From Pedobacter cryoconitis (GTDB taxonomy: Bacteria; Bacteroidota; Bacteroidia; Sphingobacteriales; Sphingobacteriaceae): a stretch of DNA of 64,000 bases. Below, piece after piece: positions 15,953-22,875 of the stretch (position 1 is its first letter; each line of letters opens with the position of its first letter). The translations under genes were made by a program, and so were the position numbers. Location of the stretch: contig NZ_QLLR01000019.1 in assembly GCF_003259615.1 (NCBI RefSeq), positions 1 to 64,000 on the forward strand, read 5' to 3'. The notes beneath the pieces are model-generated. The model ran no database searches and had not been told where the DNA came from. It was given only the letters and a program-made list of their open reading frames with translations.

Positions 15953-16942
15953 ATGAGTACGATTAATTTAAACAATCTCGAAGACCGCAAAGCGGATATG
16001 AGAGATCTTGGTGCCAGTGAAGAATCCATTAAAAAAATGGAAGAAAACATGAGAAACGGGCTACTGAATTTTAATGTACGGGAAACGAAGCAAGCCGCAA
16101 ATGGCCATGTGGACATTACCTACCCCTTTAAACGTTCAGAACAGTCTGACAACTATTATATGTCCAAATTTACTGTTGAACATCATAAGATTAAACCACT
16201 GGAGGAAGGCCAGTCTTACTTTATTATCACTCCAAGGACGGATGGTAAAAACGATATTAAAAAGTTTGATCATCCTATAGATGCCATAGAACAGTTTAAA
16301 AAAAGAGAAGGCAATGTTGAACTGGCTATTGGCAAAGATGTGGCACATAAAACTACGCTTGCCAGTATGGAAAAAGGAGAAGTCAATTTCGTATCAAGGG
16401 ACTTTCGTGGTGCATTTTACGGTAAACCTATTGAACAGACATTTTTTACCGAACAAGGTAAAGGCTTTACTGCCCCTCAAGCAGCCAACTTGGTTCAAGG
16501 CCGATCAGTTTACCGTGATGATCTGGTAGATCATAAAAGTGGAAGCATCTTTAAAGCGTGGGTCAGCTTGGATATGGATAGCGGTAAAACTGGCCTGAAT
16601 TTCAGGCTGTCTATGCACCGAGACCCAGAGTACGGCTTTGACTTGTCAAAAGTGATCAGCGATTACAATATCAAAGGTATGGACAAACCAGAAAATAGGG
16701 AACAATTAGAAAATGCATTAAAAAACGGAGACAGGCCGAGGGTAATAGCCAGCAATGGTACTAAAAACCACGAATTAGATATCGAAACTGCCGTCCGTTT
16801 CAAAAAGGTTAATTTCTTCAATCCAGATGGGTCTCCTGAAAAACGTGAACAGTTTCTTTCCAAACCTGCGCAGGCTGCCCTTCTTGATAAGGACAAATCA
16901 AAAGAAAAAGACCTGGCACAAGGTCAGGAAATGGCTCGATAA
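15953..16942 (+). CDS. Hypothetical protein, paralogous C-terminal domain, DUF3945/DUF4099-like
   Basis: The 329-residue soluble product begins M-S-T-I-N-L-N-N-L-E-D with a helical region (about 10-50), then a beta-rich N-terminal domain (H-V-D-I-T-Y-P, Y-Y-M-S-K-F-T-V-E-H-H). From about 165 it repeats the blocks of the preceding protein: F-T-A-P-Q-A-A-N-L-V-Q-G-R-S-V-Y, W-V-S-L-D, Y-G-F-D-L-S-K-V-I, then V-x-F-F-x-P-D-G. The N-terminal 'L-x-x-L-G-A-S-E-E-S-I-K-K-M' recalls DUF4099 proteins. Such proteins are common on Bacteroidetes transposons and of unknown function. Expected to be cytoplasmic. Confidence 0.6.
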   Translation: MSTINLNNLEDRKADMRDLGASEESIKKMEENMRNGLLNFNVRETKQAANGHVDITYPFKRSEQSDNYYMSKFTVEHHKIKPLEEGQSYFIITPRTDGKNDIKKFDHPIDAIEQFKKREGNVELAIGKDVAHKTTLASMEKGEVNFVSRDFRGAFYGKPIEQTFFTEQGKGFTAPQAANLVQGRSVYRDDLVDHKSGSIFKAWVSLDMDSGKTGLNFRLSMHRDPEYGFDLSKVISDYNIKGMDKPENREQLENALKNGDRPRVIASNGTKNHELDIETAVRFKKVNFFNPDGSPEKREQFLSKPAQAALLDKDKSKEKDLAQGQEMAR

Positions 16943-16994
16943 GTTGCCTTTAGTACGAAATCAATTATTAATTTTTCACTTAATAAATAAAATC

Positions 16995-17168
16995 ATGAAA
17001 AGATTCTTTGAATTAAAAACGCTGATTATTTCAGCTGAATCGGATGCCCGTAAGTTTTACGAAAGGGGAAACAAAGCCGCAGGGGTAAGATTACGTAAAG
17101 CGTTATTGTTGGGCAAAACAATAGCGCAGGATATTAGAAAAGAGGTATCCGCCAAAAAGAACGTATAG
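16995..17168 (+). CDS. Histone H1-like (Hc1-type) small basic protein
   Basis: The 57-residue product starts at the ATG at 16995. It is basic with A-E-S-D-A-R-K-F-Y-E-R-G-N-K-A-A-G-V-R-L-R-K-A, followed by I-A-Q-D-I-R-K-E-V. This pattern, Lys/Arg-rich helices around F-Y-x-x-G-N-K-A-A-G-x-R-x-R-K, is that of the short Hc1-like proteins of Bacteroidetes. They are thought to bind DNA non-specifically and compact it. It is the last gene before a strong terminator. Confidence 0.85.
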   Translation: MKRFFELKTLIISAESDARKFYERGNKAAGVRLRKALLLGKTIAQDIRKEVSAKKNV

Positions 17169-17190
17169 CTCTTTATTTTGCAAATCGATT

Positions 17191-17221
17191 AGCCTGAATG
17201 GAAACATTCAGGCTTTTTTTA
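17191..17221 (+). terminator. Strong intrinsic terminator ending the tra operon
   Basis: A perfect 10-bp stem, AGCCTGAATG / CATTCAGGCT (17191-17200 with 17205-17214), has a GAAA tetraloop and is followed by at least seven T. It begins 22 bp after the Hc1-like gene stop. Confidence 0.92.
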
Positions 17222-17400
17222 TGCCTTAACCCACCGTAACTGTCTTTGGACTTAACCTTTCCCATTTCCCTCGCCCAGTTTTCTTTTCTTATTTTTTCCA
17301 CTTACATCTTTCAAATCTTTCCTGTTTCCCTGCTAAGTGCTGAATGACTAGCTAAGTCATATAAAATCCCCCCTAAGCCTAAATCTTAACAAAGATCTGA

Positions 17401-17516
17401 ACAATCCTTTTTCCGACAAGGCAACCCTTCGGGTTTGCTGAAAAAAAATCTTCCCTGCTCGCTGCGCTCACGAGGTTTTTTTTTTCGCAAAGCCTTGATC
17501 TTGAAAAAAGGATTGT
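17401..17516. repeat. Long nested inverted repeat (116 nt)
   Basis: The outer arms are ACAATCCTTTTT (17401-17412) and its exact complement at 17505-17516. Inside them, CAAGGC (17417-17422) pairs with GCCTTG (17492-17497). Within that lie a small CCC-TTC-GGG hairpin (about 17421-17438), an A8 tract facing a T10 tract, and a CTCG...CGAG stem at the tip (about 17458-17474). The nested pairing makes an extended cruciform or RNA hairpin likely. Confidence 0.6.
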
Positions 17517-17574
17517 GATCAGGTGAGGGTATTAGATTAAGGCGAGGAGGCCCCCGCCGACGATATTTTTTAAA

Positions 17575-17630
17575 ACCCACAGTCCCATGAAAACAAAAAA
17601 AGGCAGAAGCCCACCCACAGCAACCCACAG
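17575..17630 (+). repeat. Three ACCCACAG direct repeats
   Basis: ACCCACAG occurs at 17575-17582, 17613-17620 and 17623-17630, the last two only 10 bp apart. They lie just right of the long hairpin and 88 bp before the next gene. They could be iteron-like protein-binding sites, but three short copies are weak evidence. Confidence 0.35.
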
Positions 17631-17717
17631 CGGAGCGGACGCACCGCAAAGGCACAAACACCCGAACAACGGGCAATTAACAGGAAACATTTTTTAATAA
17701 TCACTAATACAAAAGTT

Positions 17718-18302
17718 ATGAAAACTACAGTAATCGAAAGCAACAAAGGAAAAGAAAAAGTAAACAGTTCAGCAGTAAATAGCAAAGCCGAAAAAGACAA
17801 GGTAAACGGCTTACCTATTAGTTCATCGTTTGAAGATAATGCAAAAGGGGAAACACCTGCCGGTAATGCCGAGGAGCAAAAACCTCTGACTGAAAATGTG
17901 CAGGCGCAAGCAAAATCGGAAGCCCCAAAAGCGCAAGCCGAGCAACCAACAGCAGAGCCCACCAAAGCAGAGATTAAAGCAAAGTTAGCGGAGGAAAAAC
18001 CTGCCCTTAACCTTGAACAGACCCTTAAAAAAATAAAAGACCTTGGGCGTCTTTCAAATCAAAGGGATAAACTGATCGAAACCACTGATACACTTGATGC
18101 CTTTGAAATTGCGCAAATGGATGAAGCAGAGGAAACCAACGTGAACCATTATCAAGGATGTACCCTTATCATCAAAGACGATACAGGCCGGGAATTTAAA
18201 ACCAAAAACCCTTTTATCATCGATAAAACTGCCAATCAGATTAAAACCCTTTGCTATGATAAACTAGCCGAGGTGGAAGCACAAATTTCCCTTACCCTGT
18301 AA
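17718..18302 (+). CDS. Hypothetical protein with Ala/Glu/Lys-rich linker
   Basis: The 194-residue product has a low-complexity, disordered, Ala/Glu/Lys/Pro-rich N-terminal half (about 1-105). A folded C-terminal half contains a helix (Q-T-L-K-K-I-K-D-L-G-R-L-S-N-Q-R-D-K-L) and beta strands (G-C-T-L-I-I-K-D-D-T-G-R-E-F-K-T). Similar proteins head the small-gene cluster of Bacteroidetes conjugative transposons; the function is unknown. It has no signal peptide, and a weak hairpin follows at 18309-18337. Confidence 0.65.
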   Translation: MKTTVIESNKGKEKVNSSAVNSKAEKDKVNGLPISSSFEDNAKGETPAGNAEEQKPLTENVQAQAKSEAPKAQAEQPTAEPTKAEIKAKLAEEKPALNLEQTLKKIKDLGRLSNQRDKLIETTDTLDAFEIAQMDEAEETNVNHYQGCTLIIKDDTGREFKTKNPFIIDKTANQIKTLCYDKLAEVEAQISLTL

Positions 18303-18308
18303 TCTCCT

Positions 18309-18337
18309 TAATGCCCTTACTCATGGTAGGGGCATTA
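18309..18337 (+). terminator. Weak hairpin after the 194-aa gene
   Basis: TAATGCCC (18309-18316) pairs with GGGCATTA (18330-18337) across 13 nt, followed by only TTT. It lies 22 bp before the next start, so it may attenuate rather than stop transcription of the small-gene cluster. Confidence 0.45.
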
Positions 18338-18358
18338 TTTACCCTTAATTCCTTCATT

Positions 18359-18538
18359 ATGAAAACTTACACTTTAATCTTTACGATCCGTATAGAAGTT
18401 TCTAGCTCCCTTACTTTATCTAAAGCGGTGCAGGAGCTTGAAACCGAAACAAATTATAGTATTGGCAGTACAGAAAATGTAACGGTACTGGAAACGGAAA
18501 TCTTAGAATCTTTTATTTCTGATACTAAGCAATTATGA
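18359..18538 (+). CDS. Small hypothetical protein, 59 aa
   Basis: The product starts at the ATG at 18359; an earlier start at 18311 would fall in the preceding hairpin. It has an alternating beta strand (Y-T-L-I-F-T-I-R-I-E-V) and a helix, with no recognisable family. Its stop overlaps the start of the J-domain gene (ATGA), which indicates translational coupling and supports the frame as real. Confidence 0.6.
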   Translation: MKTYTLIFTIRIEVSSSLTLSKAVQELETETNYSIGSTENVTVLETEILESFISDTKQL

Positions 18539-19020
18539 AATGGTTTAATGACTGCACCAGCCTTGACGAGGTTAAGGCGATGTATAAAAAACTGGCTAAA
18601 CAATATCATCCCGATCTAGGGGGCGATACAGCTACCATGCAGGAGATCAATAAAGAATTTGCGTTTGCATCCGCAAAGGCAATTAAAGGAGATAGTAAAC
18701 TATCCGAGGAAGAAACAGAAAATGAAATCCGTTTTTCCGAGGAATACAGACAGGCTATTGAAAAGATCATTCATTTGGAAGGAATTACAATTGAACTTGT
18801 TGGCTATTGGATTTGGGTCACTGGAAATACCTACCCAGTTAAATCCACCCTAAAGGAAGCAGGTTATCTTTTTGCTTCTAAAAAATTAGCATGGTACTTC
18901 CGTACGGGAGAATACAAAGTTACCAAAGGCGGTAAAAAGTCGCTTGAGGAAATCCGTTCCAAATACGGCAGTGAAATCCTTAAGGACAACAAATCAAAAA
19001 ACCATCATTTTATTAACTGA
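18535..19020 (+). CDS. J-domain (DnaJ-like) protein of a mobile element
   Basis: In this 161-residue product residues about 9-45 are a J-domain: L-D-E-V-K-A-M-Y-K-K-L-A-K-Q-Y-H-P-D-L-G-G with the HPD motif that stimulates the Hsp70 ATPase. Helix IV is short. A second domain (about 75-145) has I-E-L-V-G-Y-W-I-W-V-T-G-N-T, K-E-A-G-Y-L-F-A-S-K-K-L-A-W-Y-F-R. It is a module found with J-domains in phages and plasmids, and its role is unknown. There is no Gly/Phe region or zinc finger, so this is not a housekeeping DnaJ. It may recruit host DnaK to remodel a replication or transfer complex. Confidence 0.82.
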   Translation: MKWFNDCTSLDEVKAMYKKLAKQYHPDLGGDTATMQEINKEFAFASAKAIKGDSKLSEEETENEIRFSEEYRQAIEKIIHLEGITIELVGYWIWVTGNTYPVKSTLKEAGYLFASKKLAWYFRTGEYKVTKGGKKSLEEIRSKYGSEILKDNKSKNHHFIN

Positions 19021-19059
19021 TTAAAGCGGAGGCGCAACCCTTCAAAGGGCGCATTTCTT

Positions 19060-19497
19060 ATGAAAACTTTAAATAAAAATAGCAACATAATTTTTTGTGC
19101 GCTTTTAGGAAAACTAAACGGCAATGATTACATCGAGATTGATAATGAGGGTTTTATGCCCTTAGTGCTTGAAAGAATTGGCGAGCGCATTCTTACCCCT
19201 TACGGCTTCGCATGTCACTATAGTTTACTCCATTATTATAAGCAAATGGGTGATATGATGAGAGACCCCGAAATGCGCTTTATTGTCGTAGATCAGCGTC
19301 TGGCGGACACAACAGCGTACGAAAAGGTGAAAATAATCCCTTCTATGTTTCAGCAGGACAGTATTGGGTTATTTGAAGAAAGTGTTTTGATCATTGATAG
19401 TATCACTAAGAAATATGCTCCACAGATGAACGCAGACCAAGCCGCATTCGCTAACCTATGGTTGTCAAATATCAAAAGTCAGGGATTTTTAGACTAA
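19060..19497 (+). CDS. DUF6908-like protein
   Basis: The 145-residue soluble product contains S-L-L-H-Y-Y-K-Q-M-G-D-M-M-R-D-P-E-M-R-F, which matches the 'H-Y-x-Q-x-G-D-x-M-x-D-P-x-M-x-F' signature of DUF6908 proteins, common in Bacteroidetes mobile elements and phages. The family has no known activity. It is third in the small-gene cluster and may be cotranscribed with the J-domain gene 39 bp upstream. Confidence 0.72.
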   Translation: MKTLNKNSNIIFCALLGKLNGNDYIEIDNEGFMPLVLERIGERILTPYGFACHYSLLHYYKQMGDMMRDPEMRFIVVDQRLADTTAYEKVKIIPSMFQQDSIGLFEESVLIIDSITKKYAPQMNADQAAFANLWLSNIKSQGFLD

Positions 19498-19508
19498 ACC
19501 TTATCGCT

Positions 19509-19763
19509 ATGAATACAAAAAAAGGAACTTTTATTCCGCAGGATGCGGAGGAAATGGGATACCATGAATATTTGGATTATTGGGTTTGCAAATGCAAAAA
19601 CTTTGAAAAACTGGACGGTTTTAATGCCAGTGACCGATACGGCAATTTGATTAGTCCGATTGGCGCAGAATATTGCAGGTGTGAGCGGTGCGGTAGTGTT
19701 ATAGAGGTTAAAAGCCATACCATAATTGGAATTAACCCAAACCCTGATCGGGGAAGATTTTAA
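19509..19763 (+). CDS. Small Cys-rich, probable zinc-ribbon protein
   Basis: The 84-residue product starts at the ATG at 19509, 11 bp after the DUF6908-like gene. Two cysteine groups, W-V-C-K-C-K and Y-C-R-C-E-R-C-G, could bind one zinc ion. The arrangement is typical of small zinc-ribbon proteins but the spacing matches no named family I can cite. Possibly DNA-binding or a protein adaptor. Confidence 0.6.
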   Translation: MNTKKGTFIPQDAEEMGYHEYLDYWVCKCKNFEKLDGFNASDRYGNLISPIGAEYCRCERCGSVIEVKSHTIIGINPNPDRGRF

Positions 19764-19829
19764 CCGCTGAAATTAACTAATCGACTTGAAAACATAGGGA
19801 ATGAAAGTTCCCTATCTAAAAAAAAAGCT

Positions 19830-20135
19830 ATGAAAAGTTTATCAATCGGCTATGATTTTATTTTTAATGTAGCCATAAAGAAAGTTAATGGCAAGACCTT
19901 TAAAAGCCATACGGTTAACGGGCTTGGCAGTAGCTACGACAATGCACTCTGGGATATATATTTTAAGCTGAAAAAAAAACGTGCTGAAATTTTGCAGATA
20001 AACAGCGTGCGGGTTGCCCGTATAGCCTTTGCCATCCAAGATGGAAAATCTATTCCTTTAAGTTTGGCAGACTGTCCCCCACATATTCCCGAAGACCTGA
20101 AAAATTCAATGAAAAATTTACCTAAAAAAATCTGA
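19830..20135 (+). CDS. Hypothetical protein, 101 aa
   Basis: Unrecognised soluble protein. It begins with an alternating strand pattern (I-G-Y-D-F-I-F-N-V-A-I-K-K-V) followed by a basic helix with L-K-K-K-R-A-E-I-L, a beta-alpha arrangement that could be a small nucleic-acid-binding fold. It is two bases from the next gene on the same strand, so the two are cotranscribed. Confidence 0.6.
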   Translation: MKSLSIGYDFIFNVAIKKVNGKTFKSHTVNGLGSSYDNALWDIYFKLKKKRAEILQINSVRVARIAFAIQDGKSIPLSLADCPPHIPEDLKNSMKNLPKKI

Positions 20136-20137
20136 TC

Positions 20138-20548
20138 ATGAAAGCTATAGAAGATTTAACAAATACAGAAAAAGCAAGGTTGTTGCATGACCTTTTCCCA
20201 GCAGAAATGCCGCTTTTTTTAAAGCATTTACAAAATGTGTGTAACGATTTCCGTGAAAATAAAGAGCGGTACGCCAAAGAATGGGACAGTGGATTTATAG
20301 GATTTGATTACTGGTTTTCTTTATCCGAGGAAACCGCAGGGATTTTAAAACGCCATTCTTTCAATATGGCTAAAAGTAGCAGGGTTTTTAGCGATCAGCT
20401 ATTTTTTACTTACACCAGCCTTTTTGTAAATGACCGGATTATTAAGTACGCAGATCATAAAAGCGTGAATGAGAAGTTTAAAATTGCCGTGGACTTGATA
20501 TATAAATACTTAAAGATAGCCCCTTGGAAGACTAAAAAAGCCCTTTAA
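20138..20548 (+). CDS. Hypothetical protein, 136 aa, end of accessory cluster
   Basis: A helical, soluble protein with L-H-D-L-F-P-A-E-M-P-L-F-L-K-H-L near the start and many aromatic residues (D-Y-W-F-S-L, F-F-T-Y-T-S-L-F). Similar-looking proteins accompany this small-gene cluster in other Bacteroidetes elements, but no function is known to me. Its stop codon lies inside the stem of an intrinsic terminator. Confidence 0.6.
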   Translation: MKAIEDLTNTEKARLLHDLFPAEMPLFLKHLQNVCNDFRENKERYAKEWDSGFIGFDYWFSLSEETAGILKRHSFNMAKSSRVFSDQLFFTYTSLFVNDRIIKYADHKSVNEKFKIAVDLIYKYLKIAPWKTKKAL

Positions 20549-20581
20549 ACGCCTATAAAATGGTATTAATAGGGCTTTTTT
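20534..20581 (+). terminator. Intrinsic terminator of the accessory gene cluster
   Basis: AAAAAAGCCCT (20534-20544) pairs with AGGGCTTTTTT (20571-20581) over 11 bp with a 26-nt loop and a T-run. The left arm overlaps the end of the 136-aa gene. Confidence 0.75.
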
Positions 20582-20646
20582 GGCAGGTGCTCTAAGTGAC
20601 TTATAGGTGATGTTCGTACATGCTTGGCTAAAATAAAATAATATAA

Positions 20647-20687
20647 AAACCATATAGCAGAAATAAAACAATTCTGCTATATGGTTT
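20647..20687. terminator. Second perfect hairpin, 16-bp stem
   Basis: The arms 20647-20662 and 20672-20687 are exact complements (16 bp, 9-nt loop), with CATATAGCAG in the left arm. The left flank is A-rich (20630-20650), so on the minus strand it would be followed by a U-rich tract. It may terminate minus-strand transcripts from 21366 or act as a backup for the + strand. The rest of 20582-20841 shows nothing else. Confidence 0.6.
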
Positions 20688-20841
20688 AAGTTAAATACCG
20701 ATTGTTTATTACACAGCTCTTGATCTGCCACCGAAAGGCATAGCTACCATGCAAGCAGAAGGAATTTTATAGGCTGGATAACCTTGGGTATCCAAATTCC
20801 AATATCTTATCCAAATAATCATAGTTAAAAAGGCGTTATAG

Positions 20842-21090
20842 ATGAAAAAACAAAGTAACATGAACCTGATTTGGGCGATTATATTTATAGCTGGCGGCTT
20901 TTTTTTAAGATTTCAAATTAATAAGAGACAATTCAACAGGAGAAATATGGCAGGAGTGGAAGAATTTAAATCATACGGGAATGCGTATACCATTCAAATG
21001 CTTGAAAAGGTTGGTAGATTTGTTGGGGCGTTCCTGATCATAATCGGAATACTAATCGCTATATCATATTTCTTTGCAACCCATAAATAA
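20842..21090 (+). CDS. Small two-span membrane protein
   Basis: The 82-residue product has a first membrane span at about 8-24, a basic loop R-F-Q-I-N-K-R-Q-F-N-R-R-N-M-A-G-V-E-E-F, and a second span at about 58-76. Proteins with the same 'F-N-R-R-N-x-A-G-V-x-E-F-K-S-Y' loop occur in Bacteroidetes elements and are sometimes labelled molybdenum transporter permease. There is no basis for that label here. The function is unknown. Confidence 0.65.
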   Translation: MKKQSNMNLIWAIIFIAGGFFLRFQINKRQFNRRNMAGVEEFKSYGNAYTIQMLEKVGRFVGAFLIIIGILIAISYFFATHK

Positions 21091-21120
21091 AAATTAACGG
21101 ACATAATAACAGTCATAGCG

Positions 21121-21366
21121 TTATTTCGATGAGGTTGTTTTACGATGATATCTTGTAATTGAACTACCAATTTTCGATAGAAGTTTTTTGTTAAGTTTGG
21201 TTTCTGATGACCAGTATCTCTTTCCGTTTTGCATTTTTACACTGACTATTCCTAGTAATATGTCTGATATAAACACATAGAAGCTACCAGTTGGTTCTTT
21301 TGGCTGGATGAATAATTTCTGTTCATTAAGTAGGATTTCAAATCCAGTATATTTAGTGCCGTCCAT
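21121..21366 (-). CDS. Hypothetical protein, 81 aa
   Basis: A basic product with beta-rich pattern (T-K-Y-T-G-F-E-I-L-L, G-S-F-Y-V-F-I-S-D-I-L-L-G-I-V-S-V) and a Lys/Arg-rich end. It has no family that I recognise. It is convergent with the two-span membrane protein gene 30 bp away. Composition is protein-like but the evidence is modest. Confidence 0.45.
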   Translation of the reverse strand: MDGTKYTGFEILLNEQKLFIQPKEPTGSFYVFISDILLGIVSVKMQNGKRYWSSETKLNKKLLSKIGSSITRYHRKTTSSK

Positions 21367-21738
21367 GTGATTTTATTCCTATCCGGTCAGAATTAGTGGG
21401 TTTGGCGCTAAAATAATCCTAAATAATTTAATGTTGATGCAATCTGTCACTTAAAATTGGTTCATATAAGAGTTCCTGTTAATTTAAAAGCACTTCCAGG
21501 TGTGTCAGCTGTATGTTAAAGCATTATAATTGCAATATTTTCAAATTTGTTCATTTTGTTCAATTTAAAATAGCTTTATGCACGATATTTTCTGCATAAT
21601 AATGGGGTGAAACCTGCGACTATACCTGATAAGCAGGAAACCAATGACAAATAGTGGTAGAATCAAGGGTAAATAATCGGCTTGAGACAATAATTCATTA
21701 TTTCGTACGTATTATAGTAGAGAGCGTTAATTTAGATT
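21367..21738. other. AT-rich stretch without a gene, upstream of an orphan + strand terminator
   Basis: No credible frame exists on either strand. The stretch is AT-rich (especially 21530-21600) and ends at a good + strand intrinsic terminator (21739-21776) that has no + strand protein gene behind it. A short non-coding RNA ending at the terminator would fit; this is only a hypothesis. Confidence 0.4.
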
Positions 21739-21776
21739 GCGGTAAACATTCGGTATAATTGTTTGCCGCTTTTTTT
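21739..21776 (+). terminator. Orphan intrinsic terminator (+ strand)
   Basis: GCGGTAAAC (21739-21747) pairs with GTTTGCCGC (21761-21769) with one T-G wobble, followed by seven T. The T-run is on the + strand, so it does not serve the minus-strand ligase gene whose stop it touches. Confidence 0.65.
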
Positions 21777-22731
21777 ATAATGTTTCTTTTGGTATTTCCC
21801 GTACCACGTCTTTGGCTTTTTTATCGTACCTGAAGCCAAGGATCGTTGCAGGTTTTCTGATGCGTCCAGATTTTGTCCACGCAGCAAATTCAAAATTCGC
21901 CACAAGTTGTGGCTTTACCCAATGGGTCTTAGCACCTTTTGTGTCCAGTACCTTATTGACAAAAGGCGATTTATCCGTTTCAATCTTTTTTAACTTTTCA
22001 AGAATGGCAGGCATTTCGCTAAGTTTGTAGCCCCCGCCAGACCTGCCGATCCAAGTTAATTTACCGTTTTCATATGCTCCAAAAAGCAGTGACTTAAAAG
22101 ATCTTGTTTTTTCTGAATCTGCCCATCCGCCGATTACAAATTCCTGCCTTTTTCGGGTAGGAATTTTCACCCAATATTCACCGCGATAGCCAGCTATGTA
22201 AGGGCTCTCTTTGTCTTTAGCAACAATCCCTTCCAAATCCATTTCGAAGGTTTTTTGATAGAGGGCTTCCCCGTCGTCGTAGCTATCGCTAAATTTTAAT
22301 ACTTCGTTATCGGATAACAATGTTTTTAATAGTTCCTTTCTCTTCAAAAGCGGTAGTTCCATCAAATTGTGCCCATCAAGCCAAAGCAAATCAAACACAC
22401 AATACTGTATTGAGGTTTCATGCCCGTTGTAGAGCTGTATTGCATCAAAATCAGGTTTACCTTCATCCGTGAAAACAACCACTTCGCCATCCAAAATAAC
22501 ATCATGCCCGAGCGATTTCAGTGCTTTGGCAATTAAGGGATAACGTTTGGTATAATCTAACCCCCCTCTGGAGTTCATACGAACCTGATCGGATTCAACT
22601 TTAGAAACAATCCTATAACCGTCCCATTTCAATTCAAAAAGATAATTTGAATTTTTAGGTGGTTTTTTCACCAGTGTACATAGCATTGGTGAAATATGGT
22701 CTGGCATATTTGATTTTTTAAACTTGCTCAT
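21775..22731 (-). CDS. ATP-dependent DNA ligase, LigD ligase-domain type
   Basis: The 318-residue product has the nucleotidyltransferase domain (about 10-205) and an OB-fold (about 206-310). The adenylation motif E-L-K-W-D-G-Y-R places the catalytic Lys at residue 35. Motif III is L-D-G-E-V-V-V-F, motif IV D-L-E-G-I-V-A-K and motif V W-V-K-I-P. The downstream R-K-R-Q-E-F-V-I-G-G-W is typical of the ligase part of bacterial LigD. It lacks the polymerase and phosphoesterase domains, and no ku gene is nearby, so it resembles a stand-alone LigC/LigD-type enzyme. It seals nicks or ends in an ATP-dependent way. Surrounded by mobile-element genes, it may be cargo. Confidence 0.93.
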   Translation of the reverse strand: MSKFKKSNMPDHISPMLCTLVKKPPKNSNYLFELKWDGYRIVSKVESDQVRMNSRGGLDYTKRYPLIAKALKSLGHDVILDGEVVVFTDEGKPDFDAIQLYNGHETSIQYCVFDLLWLDGHNLMELPLLKRKELLKTLLSDNEVLKFSDSYDDGEALYQKTFEMDLEGIVAKDKESPYIAGYRGEYWVKIPTRKRQEFVIGGWADSEKTRSFKSLLFGAYENGKLTWIGRSGGGYKLSEMPAILEKLKKIETDKSPFVNKVLDTKGAKTHWVKPQLVANFEFAAWTKSGRIRKPATILGFRYDKKAKDVVREIPKETL

Positions 22732-22875
22732 TTGTGATCTTTATAGCATTAACATAAACAAACCACAGTAGTTTTGGATGGCTGTAAAAATTACAACAAG
22801 CTACTAGTCAATATGATATTTATAAATTTTTCGTTAGATTAGAAATTAATAATGTCCATTCTTAATGTTATTGAT

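Larger units (their letters stand above)
17222..17717. other. Structured non-coding block between transfer and accessory modules
   Basis: About 500 bp with no convincing gene. The left part (17240-17345) is strongly pyrimidine-rich on the + strand. GCTAAGT occurs at 17332 and 17351, and ATGACT/AGTCAT forms an inverted repeat at 17344-17360. The centre (17401-17516) folds into a long nested hairpin and the right part carries three ACCCACAG copies. GC content rises sharply near 17545-17560 and 17610-17650. Position and structure would suit an origin of transfer or single-strand origin, or a structured leader RNA, but no relaxase gene is adjacent. Confidence 0.45.
4261..21090 (+). mobile_element. 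Conjugative transposon (CTnDOT-like ICE), partial: regulatory and transfer modules
   Basis: An rteC-like gene, a traE-traF-traG...traJ-traK-traL-traM operon, an Hc1-like gene and a set of small accessory genes all run on the + strand. This is the standard transfer block of Bacteroidetes conjugative transposons. Integrase, excisionase, relaxase, TraG-type coupling protein and TraN-TraQ are absent. The limits given are those of recognisable element genes, not of att sites. The metal-resistance genes further right may be cargo of the same element. Confidence 0.8.

Noticed and set aside
17440-17490. A rho-independent terminator at the A8/T10 tracts.
   Set aside because: The T-run faces the A-run within a larger nested stem and is not placed after a GC stem of a gene; the real operon terminator is at 17191-17221.
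17386-17965. Overlapping minus-strand frames opposite the structured block and the 194-aa gene.
   Set aside because: Their composition (runs of Cys/Phe/Ser/Ala) is that of the antisense of a low-complexity gene and of hairpin DNA, not of a real protein.
20842-21090. Molybdenum transporter permease assignment for the 82-aa membrane protein.
   Set aside because: It is far too short, has only two spans and lacks any ABC permease signature.
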